Below, piece by piece: positions 24,265 through 38,600 of a DNA stretch of 64,000 nt. The DNA lies in contig NC_063256.1 of assembly GCF_019578655.1 (NCBI RefSeq), forward strand, positions 18,334,531-18,398,530, in the 5' to 3' direction. The translations under genes and the position numbers were made by a program. The notes under the pieces are model-generated. The model saw only the letters and a list, made by a program, of their open reading frames with translations. It did no database searches and was not told where the DNA came from. Origin of the DNA: Ricinus communis. Its lineage: Eukaryota; Streptophyta; Magnoliopsida; Malpighiales; Euphorbiaceae. The stretch's first letter is position 1. Each line of letters starts with the position of its first letter.

Positions 24265-27200
24265 TCATATTATAAAAGTAATCCATTTAAGGGGTTGTTT
24301 TCTCATACTCACAAATATTCTAATATTACTGGGTTATTTTCTCCAATTGATAAATATCCCGGTATTACAGGGTTGTTTTCTCATATTAAAAAATTTACCC
24401 CTTCTACGAGGCTGTTTTCTGAGACTCGCAATTACACTACTTTTATGTGGTTGTTTACTCAGATTCATAAATATACACGTTTTACAGGATTATTTTCTTA
24501 TATCGACAAATACACCCCTTTTATGGTGTTGTTTTCTCATATTATAAAATTAATCCATTTAAGGGATTGTTTTCTCATACTCACAAATATTCCAATATTA
24601 CTCGGTTATTTTCTCCTATTAATAAATATTCTTGTATTACGGGGTTGTTTTCTCATTCTAAAAAATTTACCCCGTCTACGAGGCTGTTTTCTCAGACTTG
24701 CAATTACACTACTTTTACGAGGTTATTTTCTTATATTGATAAATATACCACTTTTATAGGATCGTTTTCTCATATCAAATTATTAGCACTACTATGGGAT
24801 TGTTTTGTCAAATTCAAAAATATACACTTATTACGGGGTTATTTTCTTATATCGACAAATATACACCTTTTACGGGGTTGTTTTCTCATATTATAAAATT
24901 AACTCATATAAGGGGTTGTTTTCCCATACTAAAAAATAAAACCAAAATTATGTGGTTATTTTCTCCAATTGATAAATATCCCCGTATTATGGGGTTGTTT
25001 TCTCATATTAAAAACTTACCCTTTCTACAAGGTTGTTTTCTCAAACTCGCAATTACTCTATTTTTACGTAGTTATTTTATTATATTAATAAATATACTAC
25101 TTTTATGGGATCGTTCTTTCATATTAAATTATTAGCACTATTATGGGGTTGTTTTGTGAAATTCATAAATTTACACATTTTACGAGGTTATTTTCATATA
25201 TCCATAAATATACCCTTTTTAGGGGGTTATTTTCTCATACTCTAAAATTAACCCATTTAAGGATTGTTCTCCCATACTTATAAATATACCAAAATTGAGG
25301 GGTTATCTTCTCCGATTGATAAATATCTCATATTACGGGCTTATTTTCACCGATTGATAAATATCCCCGCATTACGAGGTTGTTTTCTCATGTTAAGAAA
25401 TTTAACCCTTCTACGAGGCTGTTTTCTAAAACTCGTAATTACACTACTTTTATGAGGTTCTTTTCTCAGATTCAGAAATATACACGTTTTACGGGGTTAT
25501 TTTGTTATATTGATAAATATACCACTTTTTCGGGGTCGTTTTCTCATATTAATTTATTAGTACTATTATGGGGTTGTTTTGTCAAATTCTTAAATTTACA
25601 TATTTTTTGGAGTTATTTTCTTATATCCACAAATATACCCCTTTTACGGGGTTGTTTTCACATACTCTAAAATTAACTCACTTATGGGGTTGTTCCCCAT
25701 ACTTAAAAAATATACCAAAATTGCAGGATTATTTTCTCTGATTGATAAATATCCCTGTATTACGAGGTTATTTTCTCCGACTGATAAATATCCCCGTATT
25801 ACGGAGTTATTTTCTCATATTAAAAAATTTACCCTTTCTACGAGGCTATTTTCTCAAACTCGCAATTACTCTACTTTTATGGGGTTGTTTTCTCAGATTC
25901 CTAAATATACACGTTTTACAGGGTTATTTTCTTATATTGATAAATATATCACTTTTACGGGATTATTTTCTTATATTAAACTATTAGCACATTTATAGGC
26001 TTTTTTTTATCAAATTCATAAATTTACACGTTTTGCAGGGTTGTTTTCTTATATCTACAAATATACCCCATTTACGGGATTGTTTTCTCATACTTTAAAA
26101 TTAACCCATTTAAAGGGTTGTTTTTCCATACTCACAAATATACCAAAATCATGGGTTATTTTCTTCGATTGATAAATATCCCAGTATTACTGGGTTATTC
26201 TCTCTGATTGATAAATATCCCCGTTTACGGGATTGTTTCCTCATATTAAAAATATTACCCCTTCTACGAGGCTGTTTTCTCAGACTCGCAATTACTTTAC
26301 TTTTACGCGGCTGTTTACTCACATTCATAAATATCCACATTTTATGGGATTATTTTCTTATATTGATAAGTACACCATTTTTATGGGGTCGTTTTCTCAT
26401 ACCAAATTATTAGCACTATTATGGAGTTATTTTGTCAAATTCATAAATATACACGTTTTACGGGGTTATTTTCTTATATCGACAAATATACCCATTTTAC
26501 GAGGTTGTTTTCTCATGCTATAAAATTAACCAATTTAGGGGGTTGTTTTCTCATTCTCACAAAGATACCAATTTATGGGATTATTTTCTCATATTAAAAA
26601 ATTTACCCCTTCTACGAGGCGGTTTTCTCAAACTCGCAATTACACAACTTTTACACAGTTGTTTTTTAAGATTCATAAATATACACGTTTTACGGGGTTA
26701 TTTTCTCATACTCATAAATATACCAAAATTGCAGGCTTATTTTGTCCGATTAATAAATATCCCTGTATTGCGGGGTTGATTTCTCATATTAAAAAATTTA
26801 CCGCTTCTACGAGGCTATTTTCTCAGAGTCGCTATTACACTACTTTTACAGGGTTGTTTTCTCATATTCATAAATTTACACGTTTTACGGGGTTATTTTC
26901 TTATCATTATAAATATACCACTTTTACGGGGTCGTTTTCTCATATTAAATTATTAGCACTATTATAGGGTTGTTTTGTCAAATTCATAAATTTACACATT
27001 TTACATGGTTATTTTTCTATATGGACAAATATATCCCTTTTACGGGGTTGTTTCCTCATATTGTAAAATTAACCCTTTAAGGGGTTATTTTCTCATACTC
27101 ACAAATATACTAGAATTGTAGGGTTATTTTCTCCGATTAATAAATATCCCTATATTACAGGGTTCTTATCTCATATTAAAAAATTTACCACTTCTACGAG

Positions 27201-30200
27201 GCTGTTTTGTCAGACTCGCCATTACACTACATTTACGGGGTTGTTTCTCAGATACATAAATATACACATTTTATGGGGTTATTTTCCTATATTGATAAAT
27301 ATATCATTTTTACAGGGTCATTTTCATATATTAAATTATTAGAACTATTATAGGGTTGTTTTGTTAAATCTATAAATTTACACGTTTTACGGGGTTATTT
27401 TCCTATATCAAATAATATACCCCTTTTACGGGATTGTTTTCTCATATTATAAAATTAACCCATTTAAGGGGTTGTTTTCTCATACTCACAAATATAACAA
27501 AATTGTAGGGTTATTTTTTCTGATTGATAAATATCCCGGTATTACGGGGTTGTTTTCTTATATTAAAAAATTTACCTCTTCTACGAGGCTGTTTTCACAG
27601 ACTCGCAATTGCACTATTTTTACGGAGTTGTTCTCCCAGATTCATCAATATACACGTTTTACGGGGTTCTTTTCCTATATCGACAAATATACCTCTTTTG
27701 CGTGCTTGTTTTCTCATATTATAAAATTAAACCATTTAAGGGGTTGTTTTCTCATACTCACAAATATACCAAAATTACGAGGTTGTTTTCTCCGATTGAT
27801 AAATATCCCCATATTACAGGGTTGTTTTCTCACATTAAAAATTTACCCCTTCTACGAGTCTGTTTTCTCAGACTTGCAATTATACTACTTTTACGGGGTT
27901 GTTTTCTCAGATTCATAAATATACACACTTTACGGGGTTATTTTCTTATATCGACAAATATACCCCTTTTACGGGGTTGCTTTCTCATATTATAAAATTA
28001 ATCCATTTAAGGGGTTGTTTTCTCATACTCACAAATATTATAATATTACTAGGTTATTTTCTCCGATTGATAAATATCCTTGTATTACGGGTTTGTTTTC
28101 TCATATTAAAATATTTACCCCGTCTACGAGGCTGTTTTCTTAGACTCACAATTACACTACTTTTACAGGGTTGTTTTGTCATATTAAAATATTAGCACTA
28201 CTATAGGGTTGTTTTGTCAAATTCAAAAATACACACGTTTTACGGGGTTATTTTCTTATATTGACAAATATACACCTTTTACAGGGTTCTTTTCTCATAT
28301 TATAAAATTAACTCATATAAGGGGTTGTTTTCCCATACTTAAAATAGAACCAAAATTACGTGGTTATTTTCTCTGATTAATAAATATCCTCGTATTATGC
28401 GGTTGTTTTCTCCTATTAAAAAATTTACTCATTCTACGAGGCTATTTTCTCAAACTTGCAATTACAATATTTTTATGGGAGTTATTTTATTATATTGATA
28501 AATATACCACTTTTACGGGGTCGTTTTCTCATATTAAATTATTAGCACTATTATGGGGTTGTTTTGTCAAATTCATAAATTTACACATTTTACGGGGTTA
28601 TTTTCTTATATCCACAAATATACCCCTTTTACGGGGTTATTTTCTCATACTATAAAATTAACACATTTAAGGATTGTTCTCCCCTACTTATAAATATACC
28701 AAAATTGAGGGGTTATTTTCTCCGATTGATAAATATCTCGTATTACGGGCATATTTTCACCGATTGATAAATATTCCCGTATTTACGGGGTTATTATCTC
28801 ATGTTGAAAAATTTAACCCTTCTCTGAGGCTGTTTTCTCAAACTCACAATTACACTTATTTTACGAGGTTCTTTTCTCAGGTTCATAAATATACACATTT
28901 TTTACGGGGTTATTTTGTTACATTGATAAATATACCACTTTTTCGGGGTCGTTTTCTCATATTAATTTATTAGCACTATTATAGGGTTGTTTTGCCATAT
29001 TCATAAATTTATAAGTTTTACGGAGTTACTTTCTTGTATCCACAAATATACCCCTTTTACGGGGGTTGTTTTTCATACTCTAAAATTAACTTACTTAAGG
29101 GGTTTTCTCCCATACTCAAATAATATACCAAAATTGCAGGGTAATTTTCTCTGATTGATAAATATCCCTGTATTATGGGGTTATTTTCACCGATTGATAA
29201 ATATCCCCGTATTGCGGGGCTGTTTTCTCATATTAAAAAATTTACCTCTTCTACGAGGCTGTTTTCTCAGACTCGCAATTACACTACTTTTATAGGATTG
29301 TTTTCTCAGATTCATTAATATAAGCGTTTTACGAGGTTAATTTATTATATTAATAAATATACCACTTTTACGGGGTCATTTTCTCATATTAAATTTTAGC
29401 ACTACTATGGGGTTGTTTTCTCAAATTCATAAATATACACGTTTTATGGCGTTATTTTCTTATATCGACAAATTTACCTCATTTACAGGGTTATTTTCTC
29501 ATATTATAAAATTATTCCATTTAAGGGGTTGTTTTCTCATACTCACAAATATACCAAAATTAAGGGGTTATTTTCTCCGATTGATAAATATACCCGTATT
29601 GCGGGGTTGTTTTCTCATATTAAGAAATTTACCCCTTCTACGAGGCTATTTTCTCAGACTCGCAATTACAGGGCTTTTACGGGGTTGTTTTCTCAGATTC
29701 ATAAATATACACATTTTATGGGATTATTTTATTATATTGATAAATATACGACTTTTACGGGGTCATTTTTTCATATTAAATTATCAGCACTATTATGGGA
29801 TTGTTTATCAAATTTATAAATATACATGTTTTATGTGGTTATTTTCTCATATCAACAAATATACTCATTCTACAAGGTTGTTCTCTCATATTATAGAATT
29901 AACCCATTTAAGGGGTTGTTGTCTCATACTCACAATGATACCAAAATTATAGGGTTATTTTCTTCGATTGATAAATATCCCCGTATTACGGGGTCGTTTT
30001 CATACTAAAAAATTGACCCCTTCTACTAGGCTGTTTTTTTTAGACTCACAATTACACTACTTTTACGGGGTTATTTTCTTAAATTGATAAGTATACCACT
30101 TTTACGGGGTCGTTTCCTCATATTAAATTATTAGCAGTATTATGGGATTGTTTTGTCAAATTCATAAATTTACACGTTTTACGGGGTTATTTTTTTATAT

Positions 30201-31728
30201 CCACAAATATACCCCTGTTATGGGGTTATTTTCTCATACTATAAAATCAACCAATTTAAGGGTTGTTCTCCCATACTTAGAAATATACCAAATTGAGGGG
30301 TTCTATTCTCCGATTGAAAAATTTTCCCGTATTATGAGTTTATTTTCTCAAATTGATAAATATCCCCGTATTACAGGGTTATTTTGTCATATTAAGAAAT
30401 TTACCCCTTCTACGAGACTATTTTCTGAAACTCACAATTACACTACGTTTACAGGGTTGTTTTCTCAGATTCATAAATTTACACGGTTGTGGGGTTATTT
30501 TGTTATATTGATAAATATACTACTATTACTGGGTCGTTTTTTCATATTAAATTATTAGCACTATTATAGAGTTATTTTGTCAAATTCATAAATTTACATG
30601 TTTTACGGGGTTATTTTCCTATATCGACAAATATAACCCTTTTACGGGGTTGTTTTCTCATATTGTAAAATTAATCCATTTAACGGGTCATTTTCTCATA
30701 CTAAACAATATACCAAAATTTATGTGTTATTTCCTCCGATTGATAAATATCCCTATATTGCATGGTAGTTTTCTCATATTAAAAAATATACCCCTTCTAC
30801 GAGGCTGTTTTCTCAAACTCGCAATTACACTACTTTTACGGGGTTGTTTTCTCAGATTCATAAATATACACGTTTTACGGGGTTATTTTCTTATATTGAT
30901 AAATATACCACTTTCACGGGGTCATTTTCTCTTATTAAATTATTAGCATATTATGGGATTGTTTTGTCAAATTTATAAATTTACATGCTTTACGGGGTTA
31001 TTTTCTTATATCGACAAATATAACCCTTTTACGGGGTTGTTTTCTCATACTCTAAAATTTAACCATTTAAGGGTGTTTTCTCATACTCACAAATATACTG
31101 AGATTACGAAGTTATTTTCTCCGATTGATAAATATCCCTGTATTTCGGGGTTATTTTCTCATATTAAAAAATTCACCCCTTCTACGAGGCTGTTTTCTGA
31201 GACTCGCAATTATACTACTTTTATGGGGTTGTATTCTCAAATTCATAAATATATACATTTTACAGGGTTATTCTCTTATATTGGTAAATATACTACTTCT
31301 ACGTGGTCGTTTTCTCATATTAAATTATTTGCACTATTATAAGGCTGTTTTAATAAATTCATCAATATACACGTTTTACGAGGTTATTTTCTTATATCAA
31401 CAAACATACCCCTTTTATGGTGTTGTTTTCTCATATTATGAAATTAATCTATTTAAGGGGTTGTTTTCTCATACTTACAAATATACCAAAATTACAGAGT
31501 TATTTCCTCCGAGTTATAAATATCCCCGTATTAAGGGTTGTTTTCTTTTATTAAAAAATTTACCCCTTCTACCAGGTTGTTTTCTTAAACTCGCAATTAC
31601 ACTACTTTTACGAGATTGTTTTCCCGGATTCATAAATTTACTCGTTTTACAGGGTTATTTTCTTATATTGATAAGTATACCACTTTTACGGCGTCATTTT
31701 TCATATTAAATTATTTGCTCTATTTATA
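24265..31728 (+). repeat. Satellite array 4, plus orientation, up to the inversion point
   Basis: Same A-K order with 10- and 11-mer units. The array resumes in an E monomer (TCATATTATAAAAGTAATCC) after the foreign insertion. Several units repeat the G-type monomer twice in a row, for example near 25345-25370, 25740-25800 and 29155-29210. The array ends in a B-type monomer (AAATTATTTGCTC) at about 31720, where orientation flips. Confidence 0.94.
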
Positions 31729-32639
31729 AACCGTGTATATTTATGTATCTAAGAAAATAACCCCGTAAAAGTAGCGTAATTGCGAGTCTGAGAAAAATAC
31801 CTCGTAGAAGGGGTAAATTTTTTAATACGAGAAAATAACCTCGTACTACAGGGATAATTTTGGTATATTTGTGAGTCTGAGAAAACAACCCCTTAAATAG
31901 GTTAATTTTAGAATATGTGAAAACAACCCTGTAAATAGGGTATATTTGTCGATATAAGAGAATAACCCGTAAAACGTCTATATTTATGTATTTGAGAGAA
32001 CAACCCCATAATAGTGCTAATAATTTAATATGAGAAATCGATCCTGTTAAAGTTGAATATTTATCAATATAAGAAAATAACCCCGTAAAACATGTATATT
32101 TATAAATTTAAAAAAACTACCCTGTAAAAGTAGCATAATTGCGAGTCTGAAAAAACAGCCTCGTAGAAGCAGTAAATTTCTTAATATAAGAAAATAACCT
32201 CGTACTACAGGGATATTTATTAATCGGAGAAAATAACCACATAATTTTGTTGTATTTGTGAGTGTGAGAAAATAACCCCTTAAAGATTAATTTTATAATA
32301 TGAGAAAATAATCCCGTAAAAGATGTATATTTGTCGATATAAGAAACTAAACACGTAAAACGTGTATCTTAGGAATTTAGGAAAACAACCCCATAGTAGT
32401 GCTAATAATTTAATATGACAAAATGACCCCGTAAAAGTGGTAAATTTATCAATATGAGAAAATATAACCTCGTAAAACATGTATATTTATGAGTTTGAGA
32501 AAACAACCCCGTAAAAGTAATGTAATTACGAGTATGAGAAAACAGCTTCGTAGAAGGGGTAAATTTTTTAATTTGAGAAAACAAACCCGTAAGAGGGGGA
32601 TATCTATAAATATTAGAAAACAACTCCGCAATACGGGGA

Positions 32640-35600
32640 TATTTATCAATCGGATAAAATAACCCCGTAATTTTAGTATATTTTTTAGTATGAGAAAACA
32701 ACCCCTTAAATGGGTAAATTTTAGAATATGAGAAAACAATACCATATAAGGGGTATATTTGTTGATATAAGAAAATAACCCCATAAAACGTGCATATTTA
32801 TGAATTTGACAAAACAACCCCATAATAGTGCTAAAAATTTAATATGAGAAGAGGACCCCGTAAAAGTGGTATATTTATCAATATAAGAAAATAACCTCGT
32901 AAAAAGTGTGTATTTATGAATCTGAGAAAACACCCCGTAAAAGTAGTGTAATTGCGAGTATGAAAAAACAGCCTCATAGAAAGGGTAAATTTTATAATAT
33001 GAGAAAACAACCATGTAATATGAGGATATTTATCAATCAGAGAAAATAACCTCGTAATTTTGGTATATTTGTGAGTATGAGAAAACATCCCCTTAAATGG
33101 ATTAATTTTAGAATATGATACGACAACCCCGTAAAAGGGGTATACTCGTCGACATAAGAAAATAACCCCGTAAAACATGTATCTTTATGAATTTGATAAA
33201 AATATTCCATAATAGTGCTAATAATTTAATATGAGAAAACAACCTAGTAAAAGTGGTATATTTATCAATATAAGAAAATAACCACGTAAAATGTGTATAT
33301 TTCTGAGTATGAGAAAACAATCCCGTAAAAGTAGTATAAATTTGAGTTTCGGCGAAATGCGTACCAGAGAAGGGGTAAATTTCTAATATGAGAAAACAAA
33401 CCCGTAAGAGGGGGATATCTATAAATATTAGAAAACAATCTCGTAATACGGGGATATTTATCAATCGGATAAAATAACCCCGTAATTTTAGTATATTTGC
33501 GAGTATGAGAAAACAACTCCTTAAATGGGTTAATGTTAGAATATGAGAAAACAACCCCGTAAAAGGGGTATATTTGTCCATATAAGAAAACAACCCTATA
33601 AAACGTGTATATTTATGAATTTGACAGAACAACCCCATAATAGTGCTAATAATTTAATATGAGAAAAGGACCCCGTAAAACTGGTATATTTATCAATATA
33701 AGAAAATACACTGTAGAACATGTATATTTATGAATTTGACACAACAACCCTATAATAGTGCTAATAATTTAATATGAGAAAACGACCCCGTAAAAGTCGT
33801 ATATTTATCAATATAGGAAAATAACCCCGTAAAACATGTATATTTATTAACCTGAGAAAAGAACCCCGTAAAAGTGGTATATTTATCAATATAGGAAAAT
33901 AACCCCGTAAAACATATATATTTATGAACTTGAGAAAACAACCCCGTAATACGGGGATATTTATCAATCAGAGAAAATAATCTCATGATTTTGGTATATT
34001 TTTTAGTATGAGAAAATAACTCCTTAATGGGTTAATTTTAGAATATGAGAAAACAACCCCGTAAAAGGGGTATATTTGTCGATATAAGAAAATAATCCCG
34101 TAGAATGTGTATATTTATGAATTTGAGAAAACAATCCCATAATAGTGCTAATAATTTAATATGAGAAAACAACCCCGTAAAAGTGGTAAATTTATGAATG
34201 TAAGAAAATAACCCAATAAAAAGTATATATTTATTAATTTGAGAAAACAACCCCGTAAAAGTAGTGTAATTTCGAGTTTGAGAAAACAGCCCCGTAGAAG
34301 GGTTAAATTTTTTAATATGATAAAACAACCCCGTAATATGAGGATATTTGTCAATCAGAGAAAATAACCCCGTAATTTTGGTATATTTGTGAATATGAAA
34401 AAACAACCCCTTAAATGGGTTAATTTTAGAATATGAAAAAACAACCCCGTAAAAGGGGTATATTTGTCAATATAAGAAAATAACCCTGTAAAACGTGTAT
34501 ATTTATGAATTTGATAAAACAACCCCATAATAGTGCTAATAATTTTATATGAGAAAGCGACGCTGTAAAAGTAGAATATTTATCAATATAAGAGAATAAC
34601 CCCGTAATACGTGTATATTTATGAATTTAAGAAAATAACCTAAAAATAAAGTGGCGCAATTGGTCGAAAAATAGTCTCGTAGAAGGGATAAATTTTAATA
34701 TGAGAAAACACCCCCGTAATACGGGGATATTTATCAATCGGATAAAATAACCCCGTAATTTTAGTATATTTTTTAGTTTGAGAAAACAACCCCTTAAATG
34801 GGTAAATTTTAGAATATGAGAAAACAATCCCATAAAAGGGGTATATTTGTTGATATAAGAAAATAACCCCATAAAACGTGCATATTTATGAATTTGACAA
34901 AACAACCCCATAATAGTGCTAAAAATTTAATATGAGAAGAGGACCCCGTAAAAGTGGTATATTTATCAATATAAGAAAATAACCTCGTAAAAAGTGTGTA
35001 TTTATGAATATGAGAAAACACCTGAAAAGTAGTGTAAAGTGTAATTATTGAATAAAACAGCCTCATAGAAAGGGTAAATTTTATAATATGAGAAAACAAC
35101 CCTGTAATATGAGGATATTTATCAATCGGAGAAAATAACCTCGTAATTTTGGTATATTTGTGAGTATGAGAAAACATCCCCTTAAATGAATTAATTTTAG
35201 AATATGATACGACAACCCCGTAAAAGGGGTATACTCGTCGACATAAGAAAATAACCCCGTAAAACATGTATCTTTATGAATTTGATAAAAATATTCCATA
35301 ATAGTGCTAATAATTTAATATGAGAAAACAACCTAGTAAAAGTGGTATATTTATCAATATAAGAAAATAACCTCGTATAATGTGTATATTTATCAGTTTG
35401 AGAAAACAATCCCGTAAAAGTAGTGTAAATTTGAGTTTGCAAAAACAGCCACGTAGAAGGGGTAAATTTTCTAATATGAGAAAACAAACCCGTAAGAGGG
35501 GGATATAAATATTAGAAAACAACCTCGTAATACGGGGATGTTTATCAATCGGATAAAATAACCCCGTAATTTTAGTATATTTGCGAGTATGAGAAAACAA

Positions 35601-38600
35601 CTCCTTAAATGGGTTAATGTTAGAATATGAGAAAACAACCCCGTAAAAGGGGTATATTTGTCCATATAAGAAAACAACTCTATAAAACGTGTATATTTAT
35701 GAATTTGACAGAACAACCCCATAATAGTGCTAATAATTTAATATGAGAAAAGGACCCCGTAAAAGTGGTATATTTATCGATATAAGAAAATAACACCGTA
35801 AAACATGTATATTTATGAATTTGACACAACAACCCTATAATAGTGCCAATAATTTAATATGAGAAAACGACCCCATAAAAGTGGTATATTTATCAATATA
35901 GGAAAATAACCCCGTAAAACATGTATATTTATGAACCTCAGAAAAGAACCCCGTAAAAGTGGTATATCAATATAGGAAAATAACCCCGTAAAACATGTAT
36001 ATTTATGAACTTGAGAAACCACCCGTGTAACACGGGATATTTATCAATCGGAGAAAATAATCCCATGATTTTGGTATATTTTTAGTATGAGAAAACAACT
36101 CCTTAACGGGTTAATTTTAGAATATGAGAAAACAACCCCGTAAAAGGGATATATTTGTCGATATAAGAAAATAATCCCGTAAAATGTGTATATTTATGAA
36201 TTTGAGAAAACAATCCCATAATAGTGCTAATAATTTAATATGAGAAAACAACCCCGTAAAAGTGGTAAATTTATGAATGTAAGAAAATAACCCAATAAAA
36301 AGTATATATTTATTAATTTGAGAAAACAACCCCGTAAAAGTAGTGTAATTGCGAGTTTGAGAAAACAGCCCCGTAGAAGGGTTAAATTTTTTAATATGAT
36401 AAAATAACCCCGTAATATGAGGATATTTATCAATCGGAGAAAATAACTCCGTAATTTTGGTATATTTGTGAATATGAAAAAACAACCCCTTAAATGGGTT
36501 AATTTTAGAATATGAAAAAACAACCCCGTAAAATGTGTATATTTATGAATTTGATAAAACAACCCCATAATAGTGCTAATAATTTTATATGAGAAAACGA
36601 TGCTGTAAAAGTGGAATATTTATCAATATAAGAGAATAACCCCGTAATACGTGCATATTTATAAATTTAAGAAAACAACCCCGTAAAAGTAGTGCAATTG
36701 CGAGTCTGAAAAAATAGTATCGTAGAAGGGATAAATTTTAATATGAGAAAACACCCCCGTAATACGGGGATATTTATCAATCGGAGAAGATAACGCCGTA
36801 ATTTTGGTATATTTATGAGCATGAGAATACAACCCCATAAATGGGTTAATTTTATAATATGACAAAACAACCTCGTAAAACAGCTATATTTGTTGATATA
36901 AGAAAATAACCCCATAAAACTTGTATATTTATGAATTTGACAAAACAACCCCATAATAGTGCTAAAAATTTAATATGAGAAGAGGACCTCGTAAAAGTGG
37001 TATATTTATCAATATAAGAAAATAACCTCGTAAAAAGTGTGTATTTATGAATCTGAGAAAACACCCCGTAAAAGTAGTGTAATTGCGAGTATGAAAAAAC
37101 AGCCTCATAGAAAGGGTAAATTTTATAATATGAGAAAACAACCCTGTAATATGAGGATATTTATCAATCGGAGAAAATAACCTCGTAATTTTGGTATATT
37201 TGTGAGTATGAGAAAACATCCCCTTAAATGGATTAATTTTAGAATATGATACGACAACCCCGTAAAAGGGATATACTCGTCGACATAAGAAAATAACCCC
37301 GTAAAACATGTATCTTTATGAATTTGATAAAAATATTCCATAATAGTGCTAATAATTTAATATGAGAAAACAACCTAGTAAAAGTGGTATATTTATCAAT
37401 ATAAGAAAATAACCTCGTAAAATGTGTATATTTATGAGTATGAGAAAACAATCCCGTAAAAGTAGTATAAATTTGAGTTTGCAATACATAGAAGGGGTAA
37501 ATTTTCTAATATGAGAAAACAAACCCGTAAGAGGGGGATATCTATAAATATTAGAAAACAACCTCGTAATACGGGGATATTTATCAATCGGATAAAATAA
37601 CCCCGTAATTTTAGTATATTTGCGAGTATGAGAAAACAACTCCTTAAATGGGTTAATGTTAGAATATGAGAAAACAACCCCGTAAAAGGGGTATATTTGT
37701 CCATATAAGAAAACAACCCTATAAAACGTGTATATTTATGAATTTGACAGAACAACCCCATAATAGTGCTAATAATTTAATATGAGAAAAGGACCCCGTA
37801 AAAGTGGTATATTTATCGATATAAGAAAATAACACCGTAAAACATGTATATTTATGAATTTGACACAGCAACCCTATAATAGTGCCAATAATTTAATATG
37901 AGAAAACGACCCCGTAAAAGTCGTATATTTATCAATATAGGAAAATAACCCCGTAAAACATGTATATTTATGAACCTGAGAAAAGAACCCCGTAAAAGTG
38001 GTATATTTATCAATATAGGAAAATAATCCCGTAAAATATGTATATTTATGAACTTGAGAAAACCACCCCGTAATACGGGGATATTTATCAATCGGAGAAA
38101 ATAATCCCATGATTTTGGTATATTTTTTAGTATGAGAAAACAACTCCTTAACGGGTTAATTTTAGAATATGAGAAAACAACCCCGTAAAAGGGATATATT
38201 TGTCGATATAAGAAAATAATCCCGTAAAATGTGTATATTTATGAATTTGAGAAAACAATCCCATAATAGTGCTAATAATTTAATATGAGAAAACAACCCC
38301 ATAAAAGTGGTAAATTTATGAATGTAAGAAAATAACCCAATAAAAAGTATATATTTATTAATTTGAGAAAACAACCCCATAAAAGTAGTGTAATTGCGAG
38401 TTTGAGAAAACAGCCCCGTAGAAGGGTTAAATTTTTTAATATGATAAAATAACCCCGTAATATGAGGATATTTATCAATCGGAGAAAATAACCCCGTAAT
38501 TTTGGTATATTTGTGAATATGAAAAAACAACCCCTTAAATGGGTTAATTTTAGAATATGAAAAAACAACCCCGTAAAATGTGTATATTTATGAATTTGAT

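Noticed and set aside
1807..31709. Many plus-strand open frames of 60-249 codons with repeated aromatic-rich 13-residue motifs, as candidate repeat proteins
   Set aside because: They follow the 39-bp satellite period, overlap each other in two frames of the same strand, begin and end at random monomers, and have no conserved start, signal peptide or domain.
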